A stretch of 64,000 nucleotides of DNA from Azotobacter bryophylli. GTDB lineage: Bacteria > Pseudomonadota > Gammaproteobacteria > Pseudomonadales > Pseudomonadaceae. Of the stretch, positions 38,426-47,905 are shown in pieces (position 1 is the first letter of the stretch; each line of letters starts with the position of its first letter). Where the stretch lies: assembly GCF_042643485.1 (NCBI RefSeq), contig NZ_JBHRSJ010000022.1, forward strand, positions 124,001 to 188,000, in the 5' to 3' direction. The notes under the pieces were generated by a model, which had not been told where the DNA came from, did not search any database, and saw nothing but the letters and a program-made list of their open reading frames with translations. The translations under genes and the position numbers were made by a program.

Positions 38426-38998
38426 CGGGACCTTCGCAGCGTTACGGGGCATCCCCTCGTAACGCTGCATTCACAGGCTCCGGGGCGACCGGGACACAGC
38501 CTGAAACTTCCTTTTTCCCTGCCGCAGCGGCTGACTCTCGGTATCCGAGAGACGGAGTGTGGCCGGGTTCCTGGTTCTCTGGTGTCGTTATGACATTATC
38601 CTTTTGAAGGCAAGGTAGAGGAGCTTCCTTCAACTGAAGGGATGCTGTTCAGCCAGCATGGCTCTCCATCGCAGCCCAATCGCCAATTCTGGAGTCGCCG
38701 GAGCAAACCCATGGACGCCAGTTTCTCTCCGAAAACAGGCAGGTACTGGATGCGCAGCCGCGCTGCCCCATTCCCCGACCTCCCCGGTCATCACTGGATC
38801 GATGGTGATCACTGGATTCGTTTGGGGAGCATCAATCACTTGAGGTGCAGTGTATTTCCATAGGGGGTGAGCGGCACGTATTGAGTCAGGGCTTGGTGTT
38901 CGAGTTTTTATGTTTTTTAGTGTGCGTGAGTGTTTTTATCCATTTAAGTTGGTGTGAGAACAGTATCACTTGTTTTGTATGGATGATGGAGGCTTGCA
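38426..38998. other. Intergenic region downstream of paaX
   Basis: No gene is supported in these 573 bases. They contain the hairpin at 38436-38468, a small palindrome CTCTCGG-TAT-CCGAGAG (38535-38551), and a 10-base direct repeat ATCACTGGAT at 38790-38799 and 38808-38817. Short open frames near 38640-38860 exist on both strands but none is convincing. GC content falls sharply after about 38870. Confidence 0.5.
38436..38468 (+). terminator. Strong hairpin after paaX
   Basis: GCAGCGTTACG pairs perfectly with CGTAACGCTGC, with additional GGG/CCC pairing inside, starting 11 bases after the paaX stop. There is no T run, so it is either a terminator helped by other factors or an RNA-protecting structure. 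Confidence 0.5.
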
Positions 38999-39307
38999 GT
39001 GAGTGAGGATGCGAAGGAAAAGTTCAATGGATATTGCATGTTTAACGCTTTTGTGATTGGGTTCTTCATTTCTGCGGTTCTGCAATTGGCGTTGTATCTT
39101 GGATTTGGCCTAATTTATAAGCAAGAGCTTTATAGGTTGCCAATGAATATAGGTACTGTTGTTCTGTTTGTTTCGATTTTTTTGTCTGAGAGGAAGTCGG
39201 AGCGGCTAAGAAGGCTGTCTGGGCCGATTTATTGTTTTTGTATTTCCATTGTTGGATTTGTTACTTTCAGTGTTCTTTTCTTAATTGGCCTTACGCCTTG
39301 GAAGTGA
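38999..39307 (+). CDS. Small membrane protein, AT-rich, unknown function
   Basis: This 102-residue frame starts with GTG (MSEDAKEKFNG) and has GGAGG at good spacing. Three membrane segments are likely (about 12-38, 47-63, 75-98: 'NAFVIGFFISAVLQLALYLGFG', 'NIGTVVLFVSIFLSER', 'GPIYCFCISIVGFVTFSVLFL'). Codons are AT-rich, unlike the flanking genes, which suggests acquisition by transfer. No family is recognised. Confidence 0.55.
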   Translation: MSEDAKEKFNGYCMFNAFVIGFFISAVLQLALYLGFGLIYKQELYRLPMNIGTVVLFVSIFLSERKSERLRRLSGPIYCFCISIVGFVTFSVLFLIGLTPWK

Positions 39308-39560
39308 TTTGTGAGTATGATCGTCGGATCAATAGGAAATGGCTGCTTAGCACTATATTTTGGGTTCTGATGCTGGTCAGACGCACCAAGGAAACCCAAC
39401 TCTGACTAGAGGAGAAAGTAAGCTTTGAAAAACGGCTAGGTGTATCGATGTCGGCAGGTAATATACTGCTTGGTTGCTAGCGTTAAGTGGGTGTGAGACC
39501 GCTAACGCCAGCTTCAAGGGGTGATGGGTTCTCTTGCTTGCCTATTGGGGGGTGGTAAGG

Positions 39561-40037
39561 ATGCGTTGCAAAACAATTGGTGGTTTATCTCTTGTTGCTG
39601 CTTTTCTGGCTTTAATGTCGCCTATTGCTCGAAGTGATATTAATGGCGAGGATCAACCCGATCCCGGTGTTATCACGGCTTGCTCGAAATCGTTATGCGA
39701 TAGAGTTGGGTTTGGGGCTGATAATCCAATATTGATTCAGAGCAATGATCAGTTGGGCTTGGAATATTATCACTATCGCAAGGTTGTGAATGTGGAAAAC
39801 AAAAAAGCTTATCTGGATGGATGCAGATTGATTGCTTTGTTTTCGTCGTCATGGACTGTTTATACCCCTGATGGGAATAATAATTGGAAGGAGACTATTC
39901 CAAGTCTTGAGTCATTGCTTTTGGATTCTATACCTTTTGGGGAGGACTATAGATTTATGTACGGTAAGGCTACTATCCTGAATTCAATCAACTCCTATAT
40001 AAAAGTGGTCAAGGTGAGCGGCTCTAGGGAAAGCTAA
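39561..40037 (+). CDS. Secreted protein of unknown function, AT-rich
   Basis: This 158-residue frame starts MRCKTIGGLSLVAAFLALMS with a Sec signal peptide (cleavage probably near SPIARSD, residue 25). The mature part has three cysteines (for example 'ITACSKSLCDRVGFG' and 'DGCRLIALFSSS') and no recognised domain. ATG at 39561 is preferred over one 27 bases upstream because of the signal peptide. Base composition is far below that of the neighbours in GC. It could be an exported effector or an immunity-type protein, but nothing proves this. Confidence 0.5.
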   Translation: MRCKTIGGLSLVAAFLALMSPIARSDINGEDQPDPGVITACSKSLCDRVGFGADNPILIQSNDQLGLEYYHYRKVVNVENKKAYLDGCRLIALFSSSWTVYTPDGNNNWKETIPSLESLLLDSIPFGEDYRFMYGKATILNSINSYIKVVKVSGSRES

Positions 40038-40094
40038 ATATCAGAATCGTTATCTGCCGAGTAAATACATAAAGAAGTCATTCCTGATCTTGCG

Positions 40095-40307
40095 ATGGTA
40101 AAGCTGGACTCGGTTTGCCACAGGATTGGCAAGGAAGATCGTGTGTCAATATTCATACCTAAGGTCGGTGCTTACAGCAAAGGCGTGGATAAAACAAGGT
40201 CGGTCGTGAATTCAATTTCTTTCAATGAAATAGTCTTGCCTCAAGATATGGTCATTGAAATAAGCAAGATAAACCAAGCATCTCCCATAGGTGCAGGAGC
40301 GAACTGA
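40095..40307 (+). CDS. Small hypothetical frame, possibly a gene remnant
   Basis: A 70-residue frame (MVKLDSVCHRIGKEDRVSIF...) follows the secreted-protein gene after 57 bases. No Shine-Dalgarno is evident, and its last residues are encoded by the REP-like hairpin, so the natural end may have been lost. I do not recognise it. Confidence 0.25.
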   Translation: MVKLDSVCHRIGKEDRVSIFIPKVGAYSKGVDKTRSVVNSISFNEIVLPQDMVIEISKINQASPIGAGAN

Positions 40308-40312
40308 TTCGC
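40299..40312. repeat. REP-like hairpin GCGAA-CTGA-TTCGC
   Basis: A five-base perfect stem with a 4-base loop, within 'CAGGAGCGAACTGATTCGCGA', a form common in Pseudomonas intergenic REP elements. It marks the right edge of the AT-rich insert. Confidence 0.55.
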
Positions 40313-40394
40313 GACTGAGGGAGAAAATCGCAAATGAACTTGCCCTGCGGGGTGGATCATTTGCCGAGAAGACTCATGAGATTGCCCTGGCAAT

Positions 40395-41288
40395 TCACAT
40401 CCACTCCCTTTCGGCGCTAGCGCCTTGCTCGCCCCAGAGCGCGGCAGGCGGCAGATCGAGCAGGGCATGGGCTCCGGTCGGCAGCGAGGGAAGTGCCCGC
40501 GCTGCGGCGAGCATGACGCGGGCGGCCAGCGCCGTTTCGTCGAAGCGCGCCTCCAGCAGCAGCGCGGCATGGCTGGGGTCGCCGGCGGCCGCATGGCGTT
40601 CCAGCAGCAGGCCGCGATTGGCCTCTTTCAGGGCGGCGATGCTGTCCACCGGGAACACCAGCGTCTCCTCGTCCAGATAGAGCGGGTCCTGGCGAAGGGC
40701 CCGCTCCACGGCCGCGGGATCGGTGCCGGGCTCCAGTTCCACATAGACATAGCGCTGCAGGGTGCCGTCCTGGCTCTTCAGCTCCGTCGCCAGGGCCTTG
40801 CGCACGCCCTCGATGCCTTCGGCGGCCAGGCTGTGGTGCAGGCTGGCGCCGGTGTGCAGGCTGCTGTGGGTGTGCCCGTGGGGTATCAGCAGGGCGAACT
40901 GGCTGCGGAAAAGCGAGAGGATGCCCGGATCGCAGCCGGCGCCGACCACGGCGCGGGTCTTGTAGAGGTGCGCCATCCGCTGCAGCTCCGCCCGGTGGGC
41001 GAGGAAGGCTTCGCCGTGCAGGCGGGCGCATTCGACCACCGGCGTGCGTCTCTGCAGGATTTCCCGCGCGCTGCCGAGGGTGACGCCGGGCGGCACGCAG
41101 AGCAGGGCGGCATCGATCTGGCCGAGTTCGCTGACGTGGGCGACCACCGGCGCGTCCAGCCCAGCAGTCGGCGCGGGCTGTCGCCGCACGATACCGGCCA
41201 GCGCGAGGTCCGGTTCGCCGCGCAGCGCCTCGGCGCATCGGCGGCCCAGTCTGCCCAGGCCGATGACGGCGACCCTTCGTCTGCCCAT
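40395..41288 (-). CDS. Diaminopimelate-dehydrogenase-like NAD(P) oxidoreductase
   Basis: This 297-residue protein has an N-terminal Rossmann motif 'VAVIGLGRLGRRCAEAL' and the segment 'VVGAGCDPGILSLFRSQFAL', close to the GWDPG motif of meso-diaminopimelate D-dehydrogenase. The C-terminal part has 'HGHTHSSLHTGASLHHSLAAEGIEGV', resembling the substrate domain of that family. It may act on diaminopimelate or another diamino acid; the Trp of the motif is replaced by Cys here, so substrate is uncertain. It stands alone between the AT-rich insert and topB. Confidence 0.65.
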   Translation of the reverse strand: MGRRRVAVIGLGRLGRRCAEALRGEPDLALAGIVRRQPAPTAGLDAPVVAHVSELGQIDAALLCVPPGVTLGSAREILQRRTPVVECARLHGEAFLAHRAELQRMAHLYKTRAVVGAGCDPGILSLFRSQFALLIPHGHTHSSLHTGASLHHSLAAEGIEGVRKALATELKSQDGTLQRYVYVELEPGTDPAAVERALRQDPLYLDEETLVFPVDSIAALKEANRGLLLERHAAAGDPSHAALLLEARFDETALAARVMLAAARALPSLPTGAHALLDLPPAALWGEQGASAEREWM

Positions 41289-41384
41289 GAGGCCTCCCGT
41301 GCTTTGGGCGAAGGGCGGTTGCCCCTCGGAACACTCACTATAGCCACGGGAGCCGCCCGGAGCGGACGACGAGGGTGCGCTCCG

Positions 41385-43337
41385 TCAGCCGGAGCCGGCC
41401 GGCTTGCGCGCGCGCCTGCTGCCAGCGCTCCGGGATTCCCCGGCCTTGCGCGGCGCGCTTTTGCGCTTCTTCTTCCAGGGGGCCGAAGCCCGTGCGGCTG
41501 GGCCGCTGATGGTCAGGCGCAGGCCGGCGCAGCGCTCCATCAGCTTGCCCATCCAGGCCGATTGCTTGGCGACGAACTCCTCCAGGCTCATCTCGCCGCT
41601 CTGCACCATGTCCAGCGCCTGTTCCCAGATCGCCGTGGTGCCGGGGTCGGCGATCGGCCGCGGCACGGCGTCGATCAGGCTGAAGGCGGCCGGGGTGGCG
41701 GCCAACGCCTTGCCCTGCTTGAGCAGATAGCCGCGGTCGAGCAGGCCCTGGATGATCCCGGCGCGGGTCGCCTCGGTGCCGATGCCGGTGGTGTCCTTGA
41801 GCTTCTGTTTCAGCCGCGGGTCGTCCACCAGCTTGGCGACGTTCTTCATCGCCTTGATCAGGTCGCCCTCGGTGTAGGGCTTGGGCGGCTGGGTCTTGAG
41901 ATCCTTGAGCGTCACCGCGGCCACCGCGCAGTCCTGCCCCTCGGCGAGCCCCGGCAGGGCCTGGGGCTCGGGCGCCTCGCGGCCCTTGGCCGGGGTCAGG
42001 GCTTCCGGCAGGGCCCGGCGCCAGCCGGGTTCGACGATGCGTTTGCCCACCGCGCGCAGGGCGTAGCCGGCGCAGTCGAAGTCGGCCTGGGTGCGGTCGT
42101 ACTGGTGCTCGGGCAGGAACTGGGCGAGATAGCGGGCGCGGATCAGGCTGAATACCGCACGCTCCTTGCCGGCCAAGCGTGCGGAGGCCGGTGCGGCCGC
42201 GGTCGGGATGATGCCGTGGTGGGCGCCGACCTTGGCGTCGTTCCAGGCCCGCGAGCGGCGCTGCGGGTCGATATGGGGCATCAGTTGGGCCAGCGCCGGA
42301 TCGGCCTGACCCAGCGCGGCGAGGATCGCCGGCGCCTCGCCGTGCTGGCTTAGCGGCAGGAAGCCGCAGTCGCTGCGCGGGTAGGTGATGACCTTGTGCG
42401 TCTCGTAGAGCGCCTGGGCGATGTCCAGGGTCTCCTGGGCGCCGAGGCCGAGCTTCTTCGAGCAGACTTCCTGCAGGGTGCCGAGATCGAAGGGCAACGG
42501 CGCCGCCTCGCGCATGCGCTCGGTCTTCAGCCCGATCAGACGGGCGCTGCCGGCGCGGCGCATGGCCTCGGCCGCCTGCTGCGCCAGCTCCTGCTTGAGG
42601 CAGCGGCCCTGGTCGTCGCAAACGTCCTCCGGGGCGCGCCACTGGGCGGTGAACGGCGTGCCGCCCTCCAGCAGCTGCACCTCGATGGCCCAGTAGGGCA
42701 CCGGCACGAAGTCGGCGATGCTGCGGTCGCGGTCCACCACCAGGCGCAGGGTCGGGGTCTGCACGCGGCCCACCGGCAACACGCCCTGGTAGCCGGACTG
42801 GCGGCCGAGCAGGGTGAACAGCCGGCTCAGGTTCATGCCGATCAGCCAGTCGGCGCGCGAGCGGCCCAGGGCTGAATGGTAGAGGCTGAAGGTCTCGGCG
42901 CCGGGCTTGAGCGCGGCCAGCGCCTTGCGGATCGAGGCGTCGTCCAGGGCCGACAGCCACAGCCGCTGGATCGGCCCGCGATAGCGGCAGTAGTCCAGCA
43001 GTTCGCGGGCGATCATCTCGCCCTCGCGGTCGGCGTCGGTGGCGATCACCAGTTCGTCGGCCTCGCCGAGCAGACGCTTGACCACCTTGAACTGGGCGGC
43101 GGTCTTGGGCTTGACCAGCATCTTCCACTGCTCGGGCACGATGGGCAGGTCTTCCAGCGTCCAGCGCTTGTAGCGGGCGTCGTAGGCGTCCGGCGGTGCG
43201 GTCTCCAGCAGGTGGCCGATGCACCAGGTGACGGTCACGCCGGCGCCGAGCCAGCAGCCGTCGCCGCGCCGGGTGGCCTGGAGCATCCGGGCGATGTCCT
43301 TGGCCTGGGAAGGTTTCTCGCAGAGGAAGAGCCGCAT
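41385..43337 (-). CDS. topB: DNA topoisomerase III
   Basis: This 650-residue type IA topoisomerase starts 'MRLFLCEKPSQAKDIARMLQ', has the TOPRIM acidic motif 'VIATDADREGEMIARELLDY', the active-site Tyr in 'ETHKVITYPRSDCGFLP' and the family motifs 'GRVQTPTLRLVVDRD' and 'GIGTEATRAGII'. A basic Lys/Arg-rich tail ends the protein. The start at 43335-43337 matches the usual TopB N-terminus. It resolves single-strand-linked DNA, for example during replication. It appears to be a chromosomal housekeeping gene rather than part of a plasmid or ICE. Confidence 0.95.
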   Translation of the reverse strand: MRLFLCEKPSQAKDIARMLQATRRGDGCWLGAGVTVTWCIGHLLETAPPDAYDARYKRWTLEDLPIVPEQWKMLVKPKTAAQFKVVKRLLGEADELVIATDADREGEMIARELLDYCRYRGPIQRLWLSALDDASIRKALAALKPGAETFSLYHSALGRSRADWLIGMNLSRLFTLLGRQSGYQGVLPVGRVQTPTLRLVVDRDRSIADFVPVPYWAIEVQLLEGGTPFTAQWRAPEDVCDDQGRCLKQELAQQAAEAMRRAGSARLIGLKTERMREAAPLPFDLGTLQEVCSKKLGLGAQETLDIAQALYETHKVITYPRSDCGFLPLSQHGEAPAILAALGQADPALAQLMPHIDPQRRSRAWNDAKVGAHHGIIPTAAAPASARLAGKERAVFSLIRARYLAQFLPEHQYDRTQADFDCAGYALRAVGKRIVEPGWRRALPEALTPAKGREAPEPQALPGLAEGQDCAVAAVTLKDLKTQPPKPYTEGDLIKAMKNVAKLVDDPRLKQKLKDTTGIGTEATRAGIIQGLLDRGYLLKQGKALAATPAAFSLIDAVPRPIADPGTTAIWEQALDMVQSGEMSLEEFVAKQSAWMGKLMERCAGLRLTISGPAARASAPWKKKRKSAPRKAGESRSAGSRRARKPAGSG

Positions 43338-43445
43338 GACTGCCATCGTCGATCGTTTCGATGGCGCCAAGCATGGGCAGAAACGGGCATCCGGGCAACC
43401 ATTTTTTGTATGGATATACAGCTAATGGTCGCCACGGAACACGCC

Positions 43446-45434
43446 TCAGCGCTGCACCGCCACCTTGCCCGGGACGGAGTGGCCGCCCATGGCTTCCAGG
43501 GCTTTGGTGAACATGGGCAGCAGCAGGCGGTTGCCGTATTCGTTCAGGTGATCGTCGTCGTAATAAATCGGCAGGCCGTTGTGGCTGCCGTAGCAGAACC
43601 TCTCGTCGCAGAGATAGGGCAGCGGGTCGAGGATGCGCGCCCCGCAGCGCTCTCGGGCTTCGTCCTGGAGGCTCCAGACGAAGGCGTTGCGCGAACGGTA
43701 GGCTTCCCGGTCGAGGACGACGTCGCGCGTCTCGCCCATTAGCAGGGCCCTACCTATGGCGCGGGGCACGTTGACGATCATTTCCGGAATCGGGCGCATC
43801 AGGAACAGAGGGTGTTCCTGGGCGATCTCGCAAGCCGTCTCCAGGTAATGCTGGCGGAATTCCTCCAGGAATTCCGCGGAAGGCTGTTCTGTCGGCGAGG
43901 AGAAGAACACCTGTGGCTTCGCATGTGCGTCCTCGTTGTAGCCGAGGGCGTACATGGAGGTGCGATTGACCACGACGACCGGCAGGCCCGGGAATCTTGC
44001 CAGGGTCTCATGTAAGCTCTGCCGCAGGTGTTGGCACCGGGGCGCTTGCCCTTGGTCGACGTCCTTCGCGCCAAGCACCAGCAGGCATCCCGGCGAGCTA
44101 TGGTAGTAGATGCCTTCCTGTGGGTTGGGCAAGGCTGCTTGGGCGGCGGTGACCACCGCGGAGGCGTGGCTGTCGCCCAGCATCAGGAAGCGGATGGAGT
44201 CGCCGCCGAAGATGCAGGCTGCAGCTTTCTTATGGCATTTTTCGTAGCGCGGATTGCGGTTGTTTGCTTGTGCGTCGATCGCGCTCACCGCCGCCGGTAG
44301 GCGCCCGGAAAGGCCGTCCTGCAGCTTCACCCAGCGTCCCGTGGCGAGGACCGGTACGGTCGCCAGCAGCACCAGGGCGACGGCCCGCCGCGCCGGCAGC
44401 CCCTGCAGCAGCCGCTGTGCGGGCACCTCTACCCAGGCATAGGAGAGCTGGCCGAGCAGCAGGCTCGCCAGCAGGCCGGCGGCGACCCAGGCCGGCTCGT
44501 CCAAATGCTCGTAATAGGCCAGGGCGACCACCACTGGCCAATGCCAGAGGTAGATGGAGTAGGAGCGGGTCCCCAGCCACTGGGCGACGGGGTTGCCGGT
44601 CCAGACCGAGTGCTGTCGCCGCGCCAGCAGGATCAGTGCCGCGCCAAGGGTCGGCAGCAGCGCCAGCGAGCCGGGCCAGGGGCTGGAAGCATCGAGCAGG
44701 ACGCTGGCGGCGACGATCAGGGCCAGGCCGGCCAGCTCCGCCAGGCGTCCGGCGGCGGCGGAGAGGCGCCTGTCGCCGAGCAGGTACACAAGGCCGCCGA
44801 CGAGGAACTCCCAGGCCCGCGATTCCAGCACGTAGAAGGCCCGCTCCGGCCGGGTGGCGGTCAGATACAGGCAAATCCCCAGGGAAGCCAGCAGTGGCAG
44901 GGCATGGGCCAGGACCAGGGCGCGACGCCGCGGGAAGGTTCTCCATACCGCCAGCAGCAGGATCGGCAGCAGCAGATAGAGCTGCCACTCCACCGACAGG
45001 GACCAGCTGTGCAGCAGCCATTTCTCCTGGGCTCCGCCGTCGAAGTAGCCCGAATCCTGCAGATAGCCCAGGTTGGAGATGAACAACAGGCTCTTGTAGA
45101 CCTGGTTGCCCAGCGCCTCGTAGTCCAAGGACATCAGGATGAACCAGCCGACCGCCAGCAGCACGGCCGTCATCGCGACCAGGGCCGGCAGGATCCGTCG
45201 GGCCCGGCCCAGGTAGAACTCCGCGAGCGAGAAGCGGCCGCCTTCGAGGCCCTTGACGATGATTCCGCTCATCAGGAAGCCGGAGATGACGAAGAACACG
45301 TCGACGCCGACGAAGCCGCCGGCCGTGACCGGGATATCGAAGTGGAACAGCACCACGGCGGCGATCGCCCAGGCGCGCAGTCCGTTGATGTCCGTGCGGA
45401 AGCCGGTAGAGCGGGGAGAAGCTGTTTTTGTCAC
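43446..45434 (-). CDS. OafA-type membrane acyltransferase with C-terminal SGNH domain
   Basis: This 662-residue protein has an acyltransferase-3 membrane domain (about 12-345; 'FRTDINGLRAWAIAAVVLFH', 'GGFVGVDVFFVISGFLMSGII', 'SLSVEWQLYLLLPILLL') with about ten helices, and a periplasmic SGNH hydrolase-like domain (about 400-655; 'RFLMLGDSHASAV' with the nucleophile Ser, and a late 'DDDHLNEYG' Asp-x2-His). Such proteins O-acetylate surface polysaccharides. The GTG at 45432-45434 is the likely start; no ATG lies upstream in frame before other sequence. It follows a glycosyltransferase-like gene after 206 bases. Confidence 0.85.
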   Translation of the reverse strand: MTKTASPRSTGFRTDINGLRAWAIAAVVLFHFDIPVTAGGFVGVDVFFVISGFLMSGIIVKGLEGGRFSLAEFYLGRARRILPALVAMTAVLLAVGWFILMSLDYEALGNQVYKSLLFISNLGYLQDSGYFDGGAQEKWLLHSWSLSVEWQLYLLLPILLLAVWRTFPRRRALVLAHALPLLASLGICLYLTATRPERAFYVLESRAWEFLVGGLVYLLGDRRLSAAAGRLAELAGLALIVAASVLLDASSPWPGSLALLPTLGAALILLARRQHSVWTGNPVAQWLGTRSYSIYLWHWPVVVALAYYEHLDEPAWVAAGLLASLLLGQLSYAWVEVPAQRLLQGLPARRAVALVLLATVPVLATGRWVKLQDGLSGRLPAAVSAIDAQANNRNPRYEKCHKKAAACIFGGDSIRFLMLGDSHASAVVTAAQAALPNPQEGIYYHSSPGCLLVLGAKDVDQGQAPRCQHLRQSLHETLARFPGLPVVVVNRTSMYALGYNEDAHAKPQVFFSSPTEQPSAEFLEEFRQHYLETACEIAQEHPLFLMRPIPEMIVNVPRAIGRALLMGETRDVVLDREAYRSRNAFVWSLQDEARERCGARILDPLPYLCDERFCYGSHNGLPIYYDDDHLNEYGNRLLLPMFTKALEAMGGHSVPGKVAVQR

Positions 45435-45640
45435 TGGGTATCCCAAAGCAGAGTCCGTTGCGCCGCCGGCTTGACGAGGAAGCGGCAGCGGCTCGATCCG
45501 TGGCGATCGACGAAGTGGAAGACGGGCAGGCTCCGAAGCCCTACCGGCCGCCGGGTGCGGCGACCGGTTCGGCGGGGGCCGATTCGACCACCGCCGACGC
45601 GAATTGGCAAGCCCCCGCCTGGGGGATCGTCGCCCGGCGC

Positions 45641-47905
45641 TCAGAGCGGCACGGGACTGTCGCCCAGGAACAGCTCGCGGATCGCCTGGAGGACGCGCCC
45701 GCGGGCGGCGGCGAGCATGTCCGGGGAGAGCCCCGGGGGCTGCTCCAGTCCTTCGGGCAGGGGGCGCATGTCCAGGGACTTGTGCACCTCCTCGATGGAC
45801 AGTTCGCGGCTGAACCAGCCGGCCTCGACCCGCCCGTCGTACCAGCGCTCGCGCGGCCTCTGCGGGCGCTCGACGCCGTTGGGGCCGGCGTCCCGCTCGA
45901 CGACGCCCATCCAGCGCTCGAAGGCGTGACGCGCCGCCGGCAGCAGGGAGCGGTGTTTCGGCAGGGGGAACATGGCGGCCGGTTTGCCCGTCATGCAGGC
46001 TTCGGTGAGCATGGACACGCTCTCCCCGGTGACGATGAAGGCATCGGCCAGGGCCAGCAGCGCCTGGTGCGGATTGTCCTCGCCGCTGCCGAAGCGGAAG
46101 CTCAGGGACGGCGCATCGAGGGCGGCGATCAGCGCGTCGGCCTGCCGGCGGCCGGTGCGCGGGCTGGTCGAGATCAGCAGCGAACCGCCGCGGGCCCTGG
46201 CCGCGGCGCTGGCTTCCAGGCCGAGGATTCTCGCGGTCCGGGTATCGAACTGGTAGGGCGTGCTCTTGCCGCCGACCAGCAGGGCGATCCACGGGCGCGG
46301 CAGGTGGGCGAAGCGCTGCTTCCAGGTCTCCAGCTCCTCGGCCGTCAGCGACGGGGTGGAAATGAACGGCCCCGGCAGATCCATGACGTTGCCCCGCAGC
46401 GGCAGCCCGTATTGCGGCGTGGTGACCACCAGGTCGAAGCCGGACAGCCGCGAGCGGGGACGGCCCAGGACCACCAGGCGCGTGCGCTCGCCGGAGCGGC
46501 GGCGGATCTCCCGGGCCAGCGGCGCCGTGCGGCATCCGGCGCTGATCACCAGATCCGGCCAGGGCGCGGACAGGTCCTTGATGCCGGAGCGATAACGCTT
46601 GAGTTCGTAGGGCCAGCCGAGGGACTGGGCCAGGTTCACCAACTGCGCGTTGTCGCCGGCGTGCTTGCCCTGCAGTATCCAGACCCGCGGCGCCTGTGCC
46701 CCGCCGGGGCTGCGCCGGGCGAAGTCGGCCCGGTAGCGCCGGGGCCGGCCTTGCCGGTCCGTGCAGTCGAGCTGCCAGCCGCGCTCCGGATAGCGCCGGG
46801 CCACGCGCCGCAGCAGCGCCCGCCAGCCCTCCGGCGTGCCGATCGGGGAGCCTGCCGGGCCGAGCGCCACCTTCATCAGGATCCACTGGCGACCGAGCCG
46901 GAACAGGCGATCCACGACCCAGGGGATGTCCTCCTGCGGCAGCCGTTCGAGCCCGTTGGCGACGATCGCCTCCTGTTCCGGCAGGTCGTCGCGCTGCAGC
47001 TGCTCCATCGACCAGCGGACGATCGGGTTCGGGCCGATGTCCGCCTCGCTCCAGGGGCCGACCAGCGCCATGGGGCCGCAGACCGATTCCAGGGTGTAGC
47101 GGTACAGCTCGGGCGACGGGGCGGCCGGGAGCTGTTCCAGCTGCCGGCAGGCGTAGGCGAAGGCGGGGCTGGGCTGGCCGGCGCTGTGGACTTCGTAGCC
47201 CTGGGCGTCGGCCGTCCGTTCGAGGCTGTAGAAGTGCTCGGCGTGGGGATGGATGTGGTAGGAGTAGCGCTCCGGCTGCGGCCGCCATGGCTGCAGGTGG
47301 AGGGCGGTGTAATGCAGCAGCCTGGAGTGGCCGTGGCGGTATTCCTGGTCACGGGCATGCCAGCGGGGATCCAGCGCTCCCCAGCGGCGCGTGCCCAGCT
47401 CCAGCAGGTTTTCCCGGGGCGCGCAGCCGGCGGTCAGCAGGTTCCAGCAGGAGGCCATGCGCTCGCAGTCGATCAGCATCAGGCCGTTTTCCTTGACCGA
47501 GAGCGACAGGTAGCCGTGATCGCCCATGGGCAGGTCGAACAGCTCGGCGGGATCGGCGTCGTAGAGCTGGCCGACTTCGTTGTAGATCGCCCGTCCCTGG
47601 CGCCCGGCCAGCTCCGGCACGGCGAAGCGGTAGTGGGCGAAGCCGCTGCGCCGGTCGAATCCGGGCAGATCCGTCATGCGGTAGATCTCGTAGCGCCGGT
47701 CGGGGTTGCGCACCCGCTCCAGGGAATAGAAGAAGATCCGCTCGGCCCGGTAATGCTCCGGCTCCGTGGCGAGGAAGATTCGTACCGCGGGCGCCTCCGT
47801 TGCGCCGGCCCGGGCTTCCAGGACCACGGGGATCATGCCCGGCAACCGCAGCGGTTGACGCTGGGCGTTGCCGCCGGGGCTGGGGATCTGGGTAAAGGCG
47901 TTCAT
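45641..47905 (-). CDS. Fusion of glycosyltransferase-like domain and ELM1/DUF1022 domain
   Basis: This 754-residue protein has two parts. The N-terminal half (about 40-230) resembles GT8-like sugar transferases ('RIFLATEPEHYRAERIFFYSL', 'MGDHGYLSLSVKENGLMLID'). The C-terminal half (about 420-700) matches the ELM1 family, with 'VWILQGKHAGDNAQLVNLAQ', 'PDLVISAGCRTAPLAREI', 'ALLVGGKSTPYQFD' and 'FIVTGESVSMLTEACMTGKP', which has the shape of a GT-B nucleotide-sugar domain. ELM1-like proteins in bacteria are often linked to lipopolysaccharide or sugar-nucleotide enzymes. The fusion is unusual. Its role is probably in surface glycan synthesis with the neighbouring acyltransferase. Confidence 0.7.
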   Translation of the reverse strand: MNAFTQIPSPGGNAQRQPLRLPGMIPVVLEARAGATEAPAVRIFLATEPEHYRAERIFFYSLERVRNPDRRYEIYRMTDLPGFDRRSGFAHYRFAVPELAGRQGRAIYNEVGQLYDADPAELFDLPMGDHGYLSLSVKENGLMLIDCERMASCWNLLTAGCAPRENLLELGTRRWGALDPRWHARDQEYRHGHSRLLHYTALHLQPWRPQPERYSYHIHPHAEHFYSLERTADAQGYEVHSAGQPSPAFAYACRQLEQLPAAPSPELYRYTLESVCGPMALVGPWSEADIGPNPIVRWSMEQLQRDDLPEQEAIVANGLERLPQEDIPWVVDRLFRLGRQWILMKVALGPAGSPIGTPEGWRALLRRVARRYPERGWQLDCTDRQGRPRRYRADFARRSPGGAQAPRVWILQGKHAGDNAQLVNLAQSLGWPYELKRYRSGIKDLSAPWPDLVISAGCRTAPLAREIRRRSGERTRLVVLGRPRSRLSGFDLVVTTPQYGLPLRGNVMDLPGPFISTPSLTAEELETWKQRFAHLPRPWIALLVGGKSTPYQFDTRTARILGLEASAAARARGGSLLISTSPRTGRRQADALIAALDAPSLSFRFGSGEDNPHQALLALADAFIVTGESVSMLTEACMTGKPAAMFPLPKHRSLLPAARHAFERWMGVVERDAGPNGVERPQRPRERWYDGRVEAGWFSRELSIEEVHKSLDMRPLPEGLEQPPGLSPDMLAAARGRVLQAIRELFLGDSPVPL

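Noticed and set aside
38642..38863. Small frames on both strands after paaX
   Set aside because: No ribosome-binding site, no recognisable protein, and both strands are open, as expected by chance in GC-rich DNA.
43446..47288. A single giant minus-strand protein of about 1280 residues
   Set aside because: The upstream two-thirds of this open frame is antisense-like shadow of the ELM1-fusion gene in another frame; the acyltransferase has its own plausible GTG start at 45434.
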